DNA from: JAVVHH01 sp963848035 | GTDB lineage: Bacteria; Pseudomonadota; Alphaproteobacteria; Acetobacterales; Acetobacteraceae | Assembly: GCA_963848035.1 (NCBI GenBank) | Contig: CAWKCD010000003.1 | Coordinates: 124,001 to 188,000 of the forward strand | DNA: 64,000 bases | Direction: 5' to 3' | Part shown: in pieces, positions 44,299 through 54,281 of the stretch | Position numbering within the stretch: the first letter of the stretch is position 1 | How the letters are laid out: the number at the start of each line of letters is the position of its first letter | Notes under the pieces: generated by a model | What the model saw: the letters and a program-made list of their open reading frames with translations, nothing else | Told to the model about the DNA's origin: nothing | Databases searched by the model: none | Made by a program: the position numbers and the translations under genes

Positions 44299-45397
44299 TG
44301 TCGCAGGTCATCGACGCCCGCGACCATCCCGCAGGCTCCCGTCCTCCCAGCGACCCGGCGGCGTTCGCGCCTCAAGCGTCCCGCCCTCATGCTCGGCGGC
44401 ATCGCCGTCGTCGCCATCGGCTCCCTCTACTTCTGGCTCCACGGCGGCCGCATCGTCTCGATCGACAACGCCTACATCCGCGCCGACAAGATCGCCGCTC
44501 GCCACCGACGTTTCCGGCATCATCGCCGAGATCCCCGTCACACGAAGGCCAGGTCGTGCAGGGCAGGGGACGTCCTCGTCCGCCTCGACCCCCGCCAGTT
44601 TCGACATCGCGCTTCGATCCGCGCAGGCCGACCTCGCCCAGACCGCCCTCACGCTCGAGGCGGCCAAGCGCGACTACGACCGCATGGTCAAGGACATCGC
44701 CAACAAGCAGGCGCAGCCGTCGATGCCGACCAGGCCCGCTTCAATCGCACCGCCGGCCTCGTCGGCCGTGGCGACGTCTCCCGCCAGTCCTACGACGACG
44801 CCCGCTTCCAGCTCGCCGCCGACCAGCACGCCGCCGCCGTCCGCGCAAGTCGCCGCCCAGGTCCAACTCGCGCGCCTCGGCGGCGACGCCACACGCCGAC
44901 GTCACGACCATGCCCGCCTACCTCAAAGGCCAAGGCCGCGGTCGACGAAGCCCAGCGCGAACTCGACCACTCGACCATCCGCGCCCCCATGGACGGCATC
45001 GTCACCGGCGTCTCCAACGCCCAGCCCGGCCTCTACCTCGCGCGCCAGCAATGCCGCCTTCGGCCTCGTCTCGACCGATCATGTCTGGGTCGAGGCCAAC
45101 CCCAAGGAAACCGAACTCACCTACGTCAAGCCCGGCGACCCGGTCAGCGTCACCATCGACACCTATCCCGGCCGCACCTGGCAAGGCACCGTCGACAGCA
45201 TCGCGCCTGCCAGCGGCAGCGAGTTCTCCATCCTCCCCGCCCAGAACAGCTCCGGCAACTGGGTCAAGGTCGTCCAGCGCATCACCGTCCGCATCCGCCT
45301 CGACCGCAAGCCGCAGGATCCGCCGCTCCGCGCCGGCATGAGCGTCGAAGCCGACATCGACACCGGCCACACCCGCTCGCTCTCCGACCTGTTCTGA
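44298..45397 (+). CDS. HlyD/EmrA-family efflux adaptor, heavily frameshifted as sequenced
   Basis: A full EmrA-like adaptor (about 360 residues) can be read only by switching frames about ten times between 44370 and 45060. In order: LMLGGIAVVAIGSLYFWLHG (membrane anchor), RIVSIDNAYIRADKI, ATDVSGIIAEIPV, GDVLVRLDPRQF, FDIALRSAQADLAQTALTLE, VDADQARFNRTAGLVGRGD, KAKAAVDEAQRELDHSTIRA, SNAAFGLVSTDHVWVEANPK. Nearly every switch is explained by one extra base, usually in a short homopolymer. From 45060 on the frame is clean. The neighbours (MarR before, EmrB-type pump after) confirm the assignment. Either this stretch is badly sequenced or the gene is dead. Confidence 0.8.
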
Positions 45398-45400
45398 ACC

Positions 45401-46943
45401 ATGTCCGAGCGGCTTGCCGAGTCCGGTGTCGTCCCGAACCGCGGCCTCATCACGCTCTGCGCGATGGTCGCGACCCTCATGCAGGCGCTCGACAGCACCA
45501 TCGCCAACGTCGCGCTCCCCTACATGCAGGGCAGCCTGTCGGCGACCTCCGACCAGATCACCTGGGTCCTCACCAGCTACATCGTCGCCGCCGCGATCAT
45601 GACCGCGCCCGTCGGCTGGCTCTCCGCCCGCTTCGGCCGCAAGAACCTTTTCCTCGTCTGCCTTGTCGGCTTCACCATCGCTTCCATGCTCTGCGGCGTC
45701 GCCCAATCGCTCGAGCAGATGGTGCTGTTCCGCCTGCTTCAGGGCGTCTTCGGCGCTGCCCTGGTTCCGCTCAGCCAAGCCACCATGCTCGACATCTACC
45801 CGCCCGAGCAGCGCGGCTCCGCCATGGCGCTCTGGGGCGTCGGCGTCATGGTCGGCCCCATCCTCGGCCCCACCCTCGGCGGCTACCTCACCGACCTCTA
45901 CAACTGGCGCTACGTCTTCTACGTCAACTTGCCGTTCGGCATCCTGGCGACCGCCGGGCTCCTGATCTTCCTTCCCAAAGAGCAGGCCAAGTCCGAGCTC
46001 CGCTTCGATTGGCTCGGCTTCGGCGTGCTCGCCCTCGGCCTCGGCGCATTCCAGCTCATGCTCGACCGCGGCCAGGACCAGGACTGGTTCGGCTCCCGCG
46101 AGATCGTCGTCGAGGCGGTCCTCGCCGGCCTCGGCACTTACCTCTTCGTCGTCCATCTGCTCACCGCCGAAAAGCCCTTCCTCCCGCCCCGCATCTTCCG
46201 CGACCGCAACTTCGCCGCCAGCCTCGCCGTGATGTTCTCCGTCGGGATGATCCTGCTCGCCAGCTCCGCCCTGCTCGCCCCCTGGCTGCAGACTCTCGCC
46301 GGCTACCCCGTCGCAGCCGCCGGCCTGATCCTCGCGCCCCGCGGCCTCGGCACCATGGCCGCCATGATGATCTCCGGCCGCCTGACCAGCCGCATGGACC
46401 CGCGCCTGCTGATGGCGCTCGGCGTGATCCTGCTCTGCTATTCGCTTTACGAACAGACCGGATGGACTCCGGACATTTCGCTGGACCCCGTCGCCATCAA
46501 CACCATCATCCAGGGCGCCGGCCTCGGCTTCGTCTTCATCCCGCTTCAGGTGATCGCCTTCGCGACCCTCGCCCCCGAGCTGCGCACCGACGCGACCTCG
46601 CTGCTCTCGCTCGTCCGCAACGTCGGCAGCGCCGTTGGCGTCTCCGCCACCTCCGCCCTGCTGGCCCGCAACATCCAGGTCGCCCACGCCGACATGGCCG
46701 GTCACGTCACTCCGTTCAGCTCGCTGGCGACACGGCTCCGCCGGTCCAATGCTCGACCCGGCCACCGCCCGCGGCGCCGCGATGCTCGACACCGTCATCA
46801 ACCAGCAGGCTGCGATCATCGCCTATCTCGACGACTTCAAGGCGATGCTGCTCGTCACCGCCCCGACGCTGCTCCTGCTACTGCTGATGCGCCGCCCCAA
46901 GGTCGTCGCCGCCCCAAGCCTCGCCCACGCGGCGATGGATTGA
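45401..46943 (+). CDS. EmrB-type MFS drug efflux pump (DHA2), frameshift near the C-terminus
   Basis: About 513 residues after repair, with about fourteen membrane segments. Motifs: MVATLMQALDSTIANVALPY (motif D1), GWLSARFGRKNLF (motif A) and GVGVMVGPILGPTLGG (motif C). One extra base near 46735-46742 separates the body from the typical EmrB end (INQQAAIIAYLDDFKAML). It exports hydrophobic toxic compounds with the upstream adaptor. Confidence 0.88.
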
Positions 46944-46945
46944 CT

Positions 46946-48961
46946 CTAGCGTCGGCGTCGCGCCGGCGGCCTCGCGGGCGCATTTCCCGGAACCCGCGGC
47001 GGCGTCTGAACCTCGTGCAGCAATGCGCCGCAGGCGCCGTCTTCACCCGTTCCCACTTGGATCGTCGGCAATAGCGCCGCCAGCGGCGTGAGCAGAACGC
47101 CCAGCCCGGCCGCCGCCGCCGCCCGCGTCCCCGCTTCCGCCAGATCCGGCGAAATACCAGGCTTGCCCAAAGTCCCGTTGATCCCGATCGCCGCCGGCAG
47201 CGACCCGATGCTGAAATGCTTCGACTCTGTCCGCAGTTTCAGGTTCAGCGCCTCCGTCCGCAGGTTCACATCCCCAGTGATTCCGACCCGGCCTTCGTCC
47301 GTGTCCAGCATCGTCAACCGCGATTCCGCGTTGCCGCCCGTCAGCACGAAATCGGTGATCAGGCACTGGATCTGTGTCCGGTTCGGCACGCCGATCGCCG
47401 ACAGCAGCGCATTGCCGAACTGAAGCCCGGAGATATCGACCAGCAGCGCGCTAAGATTGCCGCCGGCACCCATGAACAGCTTCAGTTCGCCATTTCCGCC
47501 GCCCAGGATCTGCGCCAGTGAATCGCCCGTCCCCTCGATCTTGGCGCGTCCGCCGATCGCGCCCGCGCCTTCGCCCGCCCCGGTCGCCGCCATCAGCTTG
47601 GAGACATCCACCCGCTGGAAATCTACGTCCGCCTTCGCTGCCACCCCATTGCCGCGCTGCGCCAACGAGATCTGCGACGAGATTTTCCCTCGCCCGATGC
47701 CGAAGCTCAACGGATGCAGCGACACTTCCCCGTTCACGATGTCCAGGGCCGCGACCATGTTGTCCAGCGGCTGCCGCCGTCCCTCGATCCTTCGCGCCTG
47801 ATACTTCAGATGCACATCGGCGGCGTTCAGCTTCGGCAGGCTGATCTTGTCCGTCGGCAGCACCTTGCCGCTCGGGTTCGCCGCCGCCGCTGGCTTCTTC
47901 GTCCCCTTGTCGGCATCACCCGGTTCCGCCCCGATGAAACCACCCAGGTCCTTCAGATCGACCATCTTGGACTGCAGCTCGGCCGTGAGCACCGGCCTGG
48001 TCGGCTTGGTGTCGACATTGAGCGCCCCCTCGAGGTCGCTGCTCCCGACTTTCCCCGCGAAATCGTCGAACTTCACCACGCCATCGGCGAAATCCAGCTT
48101 CCCGGCGATCCGATACGGCGGCGTCTTCGGGATGGCGATCCCCGTCAGCGGCAGCAGCAGCGACATGTCCGGCCCAGCCAGCTCGAGCTTCACGTTGACG
48201 CCCTTGAACGCCAGCGGGTTCTCCACCGACCCAGCAGCCGAAGCCGTGGTCGGCCCGTTCTTCAGCCGCAGATCGACCGGATAAGGATCCGCCGCGTCCC
48301 GCAGCGACAGCAATGCGCCGCCCGTGAACTCCGCCGAAATCGGCTGCTTGGCATACGTCCCCTTCGCGCTGGCGACGATCTGGTCCTTCCCGTCTGCGCC
48401 GGTCTTCGTCGAGATCGCCACGTTGAAGTCGGCATTCAGCGGCGCCGACCGCACATGTGCCGATCCGTCGTTGATCACCAGCTTCCCGAGCTGCGGTCCC
48501 TCGCTTGCGGCTCGAACTGCTTTGCTGACCGCCGCGCCGTCTCGAACTTGAAGTTGGCGCTGCCATCCGCCAGTTGCTGCGCATCGATCGTCGGCCGCTC
48601 CACCGCGATCGACGGCAGCACGATATGCCGCCCATGGATCAGCTTGTCGGCATCGACGTCGACGACGAGGTGCTCGGCCGTCGCGAAGTCGCCACCGCCG
48701 GGCCACCCTGCCGGATTGCCGATCGCCACCCCATCCGCGACGATGTGCGTCGTATGCCCGAGGGTGACATGCAGGTGCGACGAGCCGCACCGGCCGCCCG
48801 ATCGCAGCGCTCGCCCTCGGCTCGATGAACGGGATCAGCCAGTCCCATTGGAACGCAAAGATCGCCGCCACAACCAGCGCGACAAAGCCGATCAGCACAT
48901 AAGGCCACCGCCGCCGCCGCCGTTTCACCACCTTCTGTTCGGACACCGGCATCTCGCTCAT
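46946..48961 (-). CDS. AsmA-family protein, frameshifted in the middle
   Basis: About 670 residues after repair, from ATG 48961. A basic stretch (KVVKRRRRRWPYVLIG) and one N-terminal membrane anchor (LIGFVALVVAAIFAF) are followed by a long periplasmic beta-rich region. The AsmA C-terminal domain (LILGGGNGELKLFMGAGGN-like, LLSAIGVPNRTQIQCLITDF) is clear. Frame changes at about 48775-48795 and 48530-48545 move LVVDVDADKLIHGRHIVLPS into a different frame. AsmA-like proteins are thought to move phospholipid between membranes. The call is by family only. Confidence 0.8.
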   Translation of the reverse strand: MSEMPVSEQKVVKRRRRRWPYVLIGFVALVVAAIFAFQWDWLIPFIEPRASAAIGRPVRLVAPACHPRAYDAHRRGWGGDRQSGRVARRWRLRDGRAPRRRRRCRQADPWAAYRAAVDRGGAADDRCAATGGWQRQLQVRDGAAVSKAVRAASEGPQLGKLVINDGSAHVRSAPLNADFNVAISTKTGADGKDQIVASAKGTYAKQPISAEFTGGALLSLRDAADPYPVDLRLKNGPTTASAAGSVENPLAFKGVNVKLELAGPDMSLLLPLTGIAIPKTPPYRIAGKLDFADGVVKFDDFAGKVGSSDLEGALNVDTKPTRPVLTAELQSKMVDLKDLGGFIGAEPGDADKGTKKPAAAANPSGKVLPTDKISLPKLNAADVHLKYQARRIEGRRQPLDNMVAALDIVNGEVSLHPLSFGIGRGKISSQISLAQRGNGVAAKADVDFQRVDVSKLMAATGAGEGAGAIGGRAKIEGTGDSLAQILGGGNGELKLFMGAGGNLSALLVDISGLQFGNALLSAIGVPNRTQIQCLITDFVLTGGNAESRLTMLDTDEGRVGITGDVNLRTEALNLKLRTESKHFSIGSLPAAIGINGTLGKPGISPDLAEAGTRAAAAAGLGVLLTPLAALLPTIQVGTGEDGACGALLHEVQTPPRVPGNAPARPPARRRR

Positions 48962-49049
48962 AGCTGGGTTAACGGACGGTGTGCGAAGGAGGTTCCGCTT
49001 GCGGTCTTCCAAGGTGCCGGCCACTCTTCCAAGGATTAGGGGAGAATCC

Positions 49050-49376
49050 ATGATACACGAACTGCGCATATACCGATGCTTGCCGGGCCGTTTGCCCGCT
49101 CTGCTCAAGCGCTTCGAGACCATCACCCTCAAGCTCTGGGAGCGTCACGGCATCCGTCAGGCCGGCTTCTGGACCACGGTCATCGGCGAATCGAACCAGG
49201 AGCTGACCTACATGCTCGCCTGGGAAAGCCTCGCGGAACGTGAGACCAAATGGGCCGCGTTCCAGACCGACCCGGAATGGATCGCCAAGCGCGCCGAGAC
49301 CGAGAAGGACGGTCAGATCGTCGCCAACATCGTCAGCCAGCTCCTCCAGCCGACCAGTTTCTCCGCCGTCAAATGA
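49050..49376 (+). CDS. NIPSNAP-family protein
   Basis: 108 residues from ATG 49050, after AGGGGAGA. The short ferredoxin-like (dimeric alpha-beta barrel) domain MIHELRIYRCLPGRLPALLK followed by TYMLAWESLAERETKWAAF matches NIPSNAP. No clear function. The stop overlaps the next gene's ATG (ATGA). Confidence 0.88.
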   Translation: MIHELRIYRCLPGRLPALLKRFETITLKLWERHGIRQAGFWTTVIGESNQELTYMLAWESLAERETKWAAFQTDPEWIAKRAETEKDGQIVANIVSQLLQPTSFSAVK

Positions 49377-50037
49377 GTGGCCTGCGCGGGGCGATCGTCC
49401 CCGTCACCCCGCTGCAGCAGAACTGCACCCTGCTATGGGATGACGACACCAAGCGCGCCTGGGTCATCGATCCTGGCGGCGACGTCCCGCGCATCCGCGG
49501 CACCATCGAGCGAACTCGGCCTCACGGTGGAGCGCATCCTCCTGACCCATGGCCATATCGATCATGCCGGCGGCGCCGCCGAACTGCGCGACGCGCTCGC
49601 CGTCCCGCTCGACGGCCCGGACGAGCGCGACGCCTTCCTGCTCGACGACCTCGTCGAGTCCGGCAAGCGTTTCGGCATCGCGAGCCCGTAATGTCCGCCC
49701 CGACCGCTTCCTCTCCGAGGGCGAGACGGTCTCTCTCGGCGAGCACCAGTTCGAAATCCTGCACTGCCCCGGCCACACCCCCGGCAGTCTGGTTTACCTC
49801 AACCGCGCCAACGGCCTCGCTCTCGTCGGCGACGTCCTGTTCCAGGGCTCCGTCGGCCGTACCGACTTCCCCTACGGCGACCCCGAAGCCCTCCTCGACG
49901 CCATCCGCGACAAGCTGATGACCCTGACGACAACGTCGCCTTCCTTTGCGGCCACGGCCCCGGCTCGACCATCGGCATGGAACGCGCCTCCAACCCTTTC
50001 GTGAAGCAGGCGCTCGAGCCGGCCCCGCGCGGCATGA
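49373..50037 (+). CDS. MBL-fold metallo-hydrolase (glyoxalase II-like), frameshifted as sequenced
   Basis: About 215 residues after repair. The start MSGLRGAIVPVTPLQQNCTL and the zinc motif LTHGHIDHAGG are clear. The later ligand regions are ILHCPGHTPGSLVYL, GDVLFQGSVGRTDFPYGD and FLCGHGPGSTIGMERASNPFV. At least three frame changes (about 49511, 49680 and 49925) and probably one near 50000 interrupt it. Family function: hydrolysis of thioesters such as S-lactoylglutathione or similar. The repaired end would overlap the nuclease start (ATGA at 50034). Confidence 0.8.
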
Positions 50038-50919
50038 TCCGCTTCGCCGCGGCGCTGCTACTCGCCGCGGCAGCCCTCCACCCTCGCGCCCGCCTTGCGC
50101 CTGGGGCGACGAAGGTCACGAGATCGTCGCCCTCATCGCCGACTCCCTTTTGCGGCCCGAAATCCGGCGCCAAGTTCACGCCATGCTTGCCCTCGACGAG
50201 GACCCGCTCACCGAGCACGACATCGCCGAGGAGGCGACCTGGGCCGACCATCTCCGTAACGCCGACGCTGACGGCGCGCGCCGCCGAACCCGGCAGTGGC
50301 ACTTCGTCGACATCGAGATCCAGAACCCCTCCCTCGACGAAGCCTGCTTCGGCCATCCCAAACTGCCCCCCGGCACACCCGCCTCGCTCGGCCCTGCCCA
50401 AGCCTGCGTCGTCGACAAGATCGACCAGTTCGCCGCCGAACTCGCCGACCCGGCAACGCCGCCCGACGAACGCCTCGCCGCCCTCAAATTCCTGCTCCAT
50501 CTCGTCGCCGACGTGCACCAGCCGCTCCATGCCGCCGACGACGACGACCGCGGCGGCAACGACGAGCGCGTCTCCGCGCCGGGCTTCCGCGCCGGCAACC
50601 TGCATCATTTCTGGGACACCGAATTCGTCCGCGCCCTCGGAGACGATCCCAAACAAATCGCCTCCGCCCTCCGCGGCGCAATCTCGCCGGCCCAGATGCA
50701 GCGTTGGTCAGCAGGAACGCCCTCTGACTGGGCGCGCGAATCTCAACGATCGCCGCCCGCGACGCCTACGGCCTGCTTCCCGCGCCAAGCCGCCGCGGCA
50801 CATACGCCCTGTCGGAAACTTACATGCAGACCGCTCTGCGGGACTGCCGAGAGCAGCTTCCGAAAGCCGGCGTACGCCTCGCTTTGCTCCTCAACCGAAC
50901 ACTTGCCCGGCGGCGGTAA
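50034..50919 (+). CDS. S1/P1 nuclease family protein, frameshifted as sequenced
   Basis: About 295 residues after repair, from ATG 50034 with a signal peptide (MIRFAAALLLAAAALHPRA). The mature N-terminus WGDEGHEIVALIA is the first zinc-ligand tryptophan/histidine of S1/P1 nucleases. Further ligands are EEATWADHLRN, RQWHFVDIEI, HLVADVHQPLHAAD and GNLHHFWDTEFV. One missing base near 50105 and another near 50745 interrupt the frame. It is a secreted single-strand nuclease or 3'-nucleotidase. The C-terminal SETYMQTALRDCREQL segment follows. Confidence 0.85.
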
Positions 50920-50920
50920 C

Positions 50921-51559
50921 TCAGTAGTCGAGCGAACCCGGCGCACGGCTCCCGATCATCGACAGCAGCTCGCGCCGCGTCGTCGGATCATCGCGGAAGC
51001 AGCCGGTCATCCGGCTCGTCACCATGCTGACGCCCGATTTGTGCACGCCTCGGGTGCTCATGCACTGGTGGCCCGCCTCGATCACCACGGCCACTCCCCG
51101 CGGATGCAGCACCTGGTCGATGGTGTCGGCGATCTGGACCGTCAGCCGCTCCTGGATTTGCAGCCGCTTCGCGTAGGCATCAGCCACACGCGCCAGCTTG
51201 CTGATCCCTACAACCCGGTTGCGCGGCAGATACCCGATGTGACACCGGCCGATGATCGGCACCATGTGATGCTCGCAATGGCTCTCGATCCGAACGTCGC
51301 GCAGCAGCACGATCTCGTCGTAGCCCTCCACTTCCTCGAAGGTCCGCTCCAACAACGACACCGGATCGACGTCGTAGCCGCCGAACAGCTCCTTATATGA
51401 GCGCACCACCCGCGCCGGCGTGTCCCGCAACCCCTCCCGCGACGGATCCTCGCCGGCCAGCCGCAGCAAGACGCGGACCGCCTCTTCGGCTTCTTCCTGC
51501 GACGGGCGGGAGAGGCTGACCGGAGACGAAGCGGCAACGGAGGCGCTGATCTGGTTCAC
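50921..51559 (-). CDS. folE: GTP cyclohydrolase I
   Basis: 212 residues from GTG 51559, chosen because AAGGA lies eight bases upstream; a longer frame from 51613 is not needed. Zinc-binding ESHCEHHMVPIIGRCHIGY and QCMSTRGVHKSG, substrate loop KLARVADAYAKRLQIQERLT. It makes 7,8-dihydroneopterin triphosphate for folate. It is convergent with the nuclease gene two bases away. Confidence 0.95.
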   Translation of the reverse strand: MNQISASVAASSPVSLSRPSQEEAEEAVRVLLRLAGEDPSREGLRDTPARVVRSYKELFGGYDVDPVSLLERTFEEVEGYDEIVLLRDVRIESHCEHHMVPIIGRCHIGYLPRNRVVGISKLARVADAYAKRLQIQERLTVQIADTIDQVLHPRGVAVVIEAGHQCMSTRGVHKSGVSMVTSRMTGCFRDDPTTRRELLSMIGSRAPGSLDY

Positions 51560-51643
51560 AGGGTCGTCCTTATTCGGGCCGGATGCATTTGGGCGTAACC
51601 GCCGAGAGCACAAGCCAGGGGAGGGCGCATCCGGCGCACATCA

Positions 51644-52054
51644 CTAATGCACCTGGGCAGCCTGGCCCGGACTATCCAGGCTGAAAGGTGGGATCACCAC
51701 GTCGAACTCCCGCCCCGATGCCGTGGCCACCATGTGATAGAGCCCGGTCATGAAGCCCGAACTCGTCTCGAGCGGCGTCCCGGACGTGTATTCGAACGCA
51801 TCTCCGGGCTCGAGCATCGGGGTCTCGCCGACCACCCCCGCCCCTTGGACGACCTGCATCCGCCCGTGCGCATCCGTGATCCGCCACGTTCGCCGCAACA
51901 GCTGCACGGTTTCCCGCCCGAGATTGGCGATCCGCACCTGATACGCCCAAGCCCAAGGCCCGTTCACCACGTCCGACTGGTCCTCGAGGAAGTAGGTACG
52001 GACCGTTACCTCGATCCCGTCCGTGACCGCGCGATAATCGCCGCTCATCGTCAC
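51644..52054 (-). CDS. apaG: ApaG domain protein
   Basis: 136 residues; GTG 52054 overlaps the metZ stop (GTGA) and an ATG follows at 52048. FLEDQSDVVNGPWAWAYQVR, RTWRITDAHGRMQVVQGAGV and FEYTSGTPLETSSGFMTG are the ApaG fold signature. Its function is not settled; it is often linked to stress and magnesium efflux phenotypes. Downstream of metZ in the same direction. Confidence 0.92.
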   Translation of the reverse strand: MTMSGDYRAVTDGIEVTVRTYFLEDQSDVVNGPWAWAYQVRIANLGRETVQLLRRTWRITDAHGRMQVVQGAGVVGETPMLEPGDAFEYTSGTPLETSSGFMTGLYHMVATASGREFDVVIPPFSLDSPGQAAQVH

Positions 52055-53255
52055 TCAGCAGCCTGGCGCACCGTCGCCTGCACTCCGGCCAACGCCTGCT
52101 CCAGGTCCTCGACCAAGTCGGCCGGGTCTTCGAGCCCCACCGAAAGCCGGATCACGCCGTCGCTGATCCCCAGTCGCGACCGCTCGTCCGCGCCGATCCG
52201 CATATGCGTCGTCGTCGCCGGATGGGTCGCCAGCGACTTCGAATCCCCGAGATTGTTCGAGATCGAGATCAGTCGGAACGCATTCATCGCCGCGAATGCC
52301 GCCTGTTTGTCGGCCAGTTCGAACGTCACCAACGTGCCTCCCGCGCTCATCTGCCGGACAGCTAACGCGTGTTGCGGGTGATCGCTCCGCGTCGGATACA
52401 AAACCCGCCGAACCGCCGCATGTCCCGCCAGGAAATCCGCCACGAGCGCCGCACCAGCGCACGCCGCATTCACCCGCAAGCTCAACGTTTCCAATCCCTT
52501 GAGCAGCAGCCACGCATTGAACGGCGACAGGCTCGGCCCGGTGTTGCGAATGAACGGTTGCAGCGTCTCCTCGACCCAGGCCTTCCGCCCGAGCACCGCG
52601 CCGCCCAACACGCGCCCCTGACCGTCGATATGCTTGGTGCAGGAATACACCACCACGTCGGCGCCCATCTCGATAGGCTTCTGCAGCAGCGGCGTCGCGA
52701 ACACGTTGTCGACGATCACAATCGCTCCCGCCGCATGCGCCATCCGGCAGATCTCGCCGATGTCGAGCACTTCGAGCATCGGATTGGATGGGCTCTCGAC
52801 CAGCACGACGCTCGTCTTCTCCCCAGCGCTCGCGCCCAGGCCGCCAGGTCCGTCCCGTCGACGAACTCCGTCGCGATGCCATACCGGGGCAGCAGCGTGG
52901 ACACGATCCAGTGACAGGACCCGAACAAGGCACGCGAAGCCACGACCCGGTCACCGGTCTTTAAATGCGAGAGCATCGCCGCATGCACCGCAGCCATGCC
53001 CGTCGCCGTCGCCCGGCATGCCTCCGCGCCCTCAACCTCGGCCAGCCGCTGCTCCAGCATCGTCACAGTCGGATTGCCGAAGCGCGAATACTGATAGTGG
53101 CTCACGGTTCCGGCGAACGTCGCTTCCGCCTGTTCGGCATCGTCGTAGACGAAGCCGCTCGTCAGGAACAACGCCTCGGACGTTTCGCCGAACGCGGAGC
53201 GCTGCGTGCCGCCGTGGATCAATGTGGTTGCGGGTCGATAGTTCTTCTGCGTCAT
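52051..53255 (-). CDS. metZ: O-succinylhomoserine sulfhydrylase, one frameshift as sequenced
   Basis: About 400 residues after repair. PLP enzyme of the Cys/Met metabolism family. N-terminus: TTLIHGGTQRSAFGETSEAL, then SGFVYDDAEQAEATF and HYQYSRFGNPTVTMLEQRLA. PLP-binding lysine: VVVYSCTKHIDGQGRVLGG. One base is missing near 52815-52820 (GGGG should be GGGGG), which restores GEKTSVVLVESPSNPML. It makes homocysteine directly from O-succinylhomoserine and sulfide. The SAM-II riboswitch upstream supports a methionine-biosynthetic role. Confidence 0.9.
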
Positions 53256-53315
53256 AGCCAGCCTCGTTCTACGGCCGTTGACGCCGCGACAAACCTAATG
53301 AACAGGCTCGGCACG

Positions 53316-53371
53316 GGCCTCTTTAGCGCGCTTGTTTTACCTCGCCGCAATCCGGCCGGACAAATCACGAG
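53316..53371 (-). ncRNA. SAM-II (SAM-alpha) riboswitch in the metZ leader
   Basis: The minus strand reads CTCGTGATTTG, then CCGG, ATTGCGGCGAG, GTAAAACAAG and GCGCTAAAGAGGCC, in the order and spacing of the SAM-II core (P1, loop with TTGC, pseudoknot strand, GCTAAA). Stem CTCG/CGAG is complementary. SAM-II represses translation when S-adenosylmethionine is bound. It ends 60 nt before the metZ start. Recognised by eye; high confidence. Confidence 0.88.
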
Positions 53372-53456
53372 GGCCTCGACGATCGAGGCAGTCCAAACCT
53401 AAGCCCCGGGAATTGCGTGGTCAACCGACATTCCGTATAGAGACTGCCTGCCCAGC

Positions 53457-53530
53457 GCGGGTGTAGTTCAATGGTAGAACGGCAGCTTCCCAAGCTGCAT
53501 ACGAGGGTTCGATTCCCTTCACCCGCTCCA
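53457..53530 (+). tRNA. tRNA-Gly (anticodon CCC)
   Basis: 74 nt including encoded CCA. The acceptor stem GCGGGTG pairs perfectly with CACCCGC, discriminator T. D-arm GTTCAATGGTAGAAC, anticodon stem GCAGC/GCTGC around TTCCCAA, T-arm AGGGT-TCGATTC-CCTTC-like. CCC reads GGG glycine codons. Confidence 0.97.
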
Positions 53531-53540
53531 AAGGGCCCCC

Positions 53541-54281
53541 ATGAGCCAGACCCACCAGATCGTCGCCGAACTCGCGCCCACCGGCACCCTCCGGGCCGGC
53601 ATCAACATGAGCAACTTCCTGCTCGTCTCCGACCGCACCCCTGATGGCGGCCCGGTCGGCGTCGCCCCCGACATGGCCCGCGCCATCGCCGACCGTCTCG
53701 GCGTCCCCGTCCGCTACGTCCCATACCCCAAACCCGGCGAGCTCGCCGACGCCGCCGAATCCGACCAATGGGATATCGGCCTCATTGGCGCTGAACCCGC
53801 CCGCGCCGAAAAAATCGAGTTCACCCCGGCCTATGTCGAGATCCAGTCCACTTACCTCGTCCCTGCAGGTTCGCCGCTCCACGCCGTCGAGGAGGTCGAC
53901 CGCACAGGTATCCGGATCGCCGTTGCCGCCCGTACCGCCTACGGTCTCTGGCTCGACCGCAACATCAAACACGCCGAACTGGTCCATGCCGACGGGCTCG
54001 ACGCCTCCTTCGACCTTTTCCAACGCGAGAGCCTCGACGCCCTAGCCGGGCTCCGGCCCCGCCTGCTGACGGACGTCGAGCGCATACCTGGCGCGCGAAT
54101 CCTGCCGGGACAGTTTGCCGCCGTGCAGCAAGCGGTCGGCACGCTCCGCCGCAACCAAGCCGGCTCGGCCTTCCTGCGCGAATTCGTCGCCGAGGCGATC
54201 GACTCCGGCCTTGTCGCCAGCCTCATCGCCAAGCACCGTGTCGTCGGCCTCTCCGTCGCGCCGAAAGGACCACTTCCATGA
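53541..54281 (+). CDS. solute-binding-family-3 domain protein without signal peptide
   Basis: 246 residues with the fold of amino-acid-binding periplasmic proteins: TGTLRAGINMSNFLLVSDRT, GVAPDMARAIADRLGVPVRY, QWDIGLIGAEPARAEKIEF, then RTGIRIAVAARTAYGLWL. The N-terminus (MSQTHQIVAELAPTG) has no signal sequence, so the protein should stay in the cytoplasm. It starts ten bases after the tRNA, and its stop overlaps the next gene's start. No transporter partner lies nearby. It may be a cytoplasmic sensor or a degraded secreted protein. Confidence 0.75.
   Translation: MSQTHQIVAELAPTGTLRAGINMSNFLLVSDRTPDGGPVGVAPDMARAIADRLGVPVRYVPYPKPGELADAAESDQWDIGLIGAEPARAEKIEFTPAYVEIQSTYLVPAGSPLHAVEEVDRTGIRIAVAARTAYGLWLDRNIKHAELVHADGLDASFDLFQRESLDALAGLRPRLLTDVERIPGARILPGQFAAVQQAVGTLRRNQAGSAFLREFVAEAIDSGLVASLIAKHRVVGLSVAPKGPLP

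Noticed and set aside
45002..46819. A 605-codon minus-strand frame opposite the MFS gene
   Set aside because: Acidic shadow of a GC-rich membrane protein gene; no RBS and no family resemblance.
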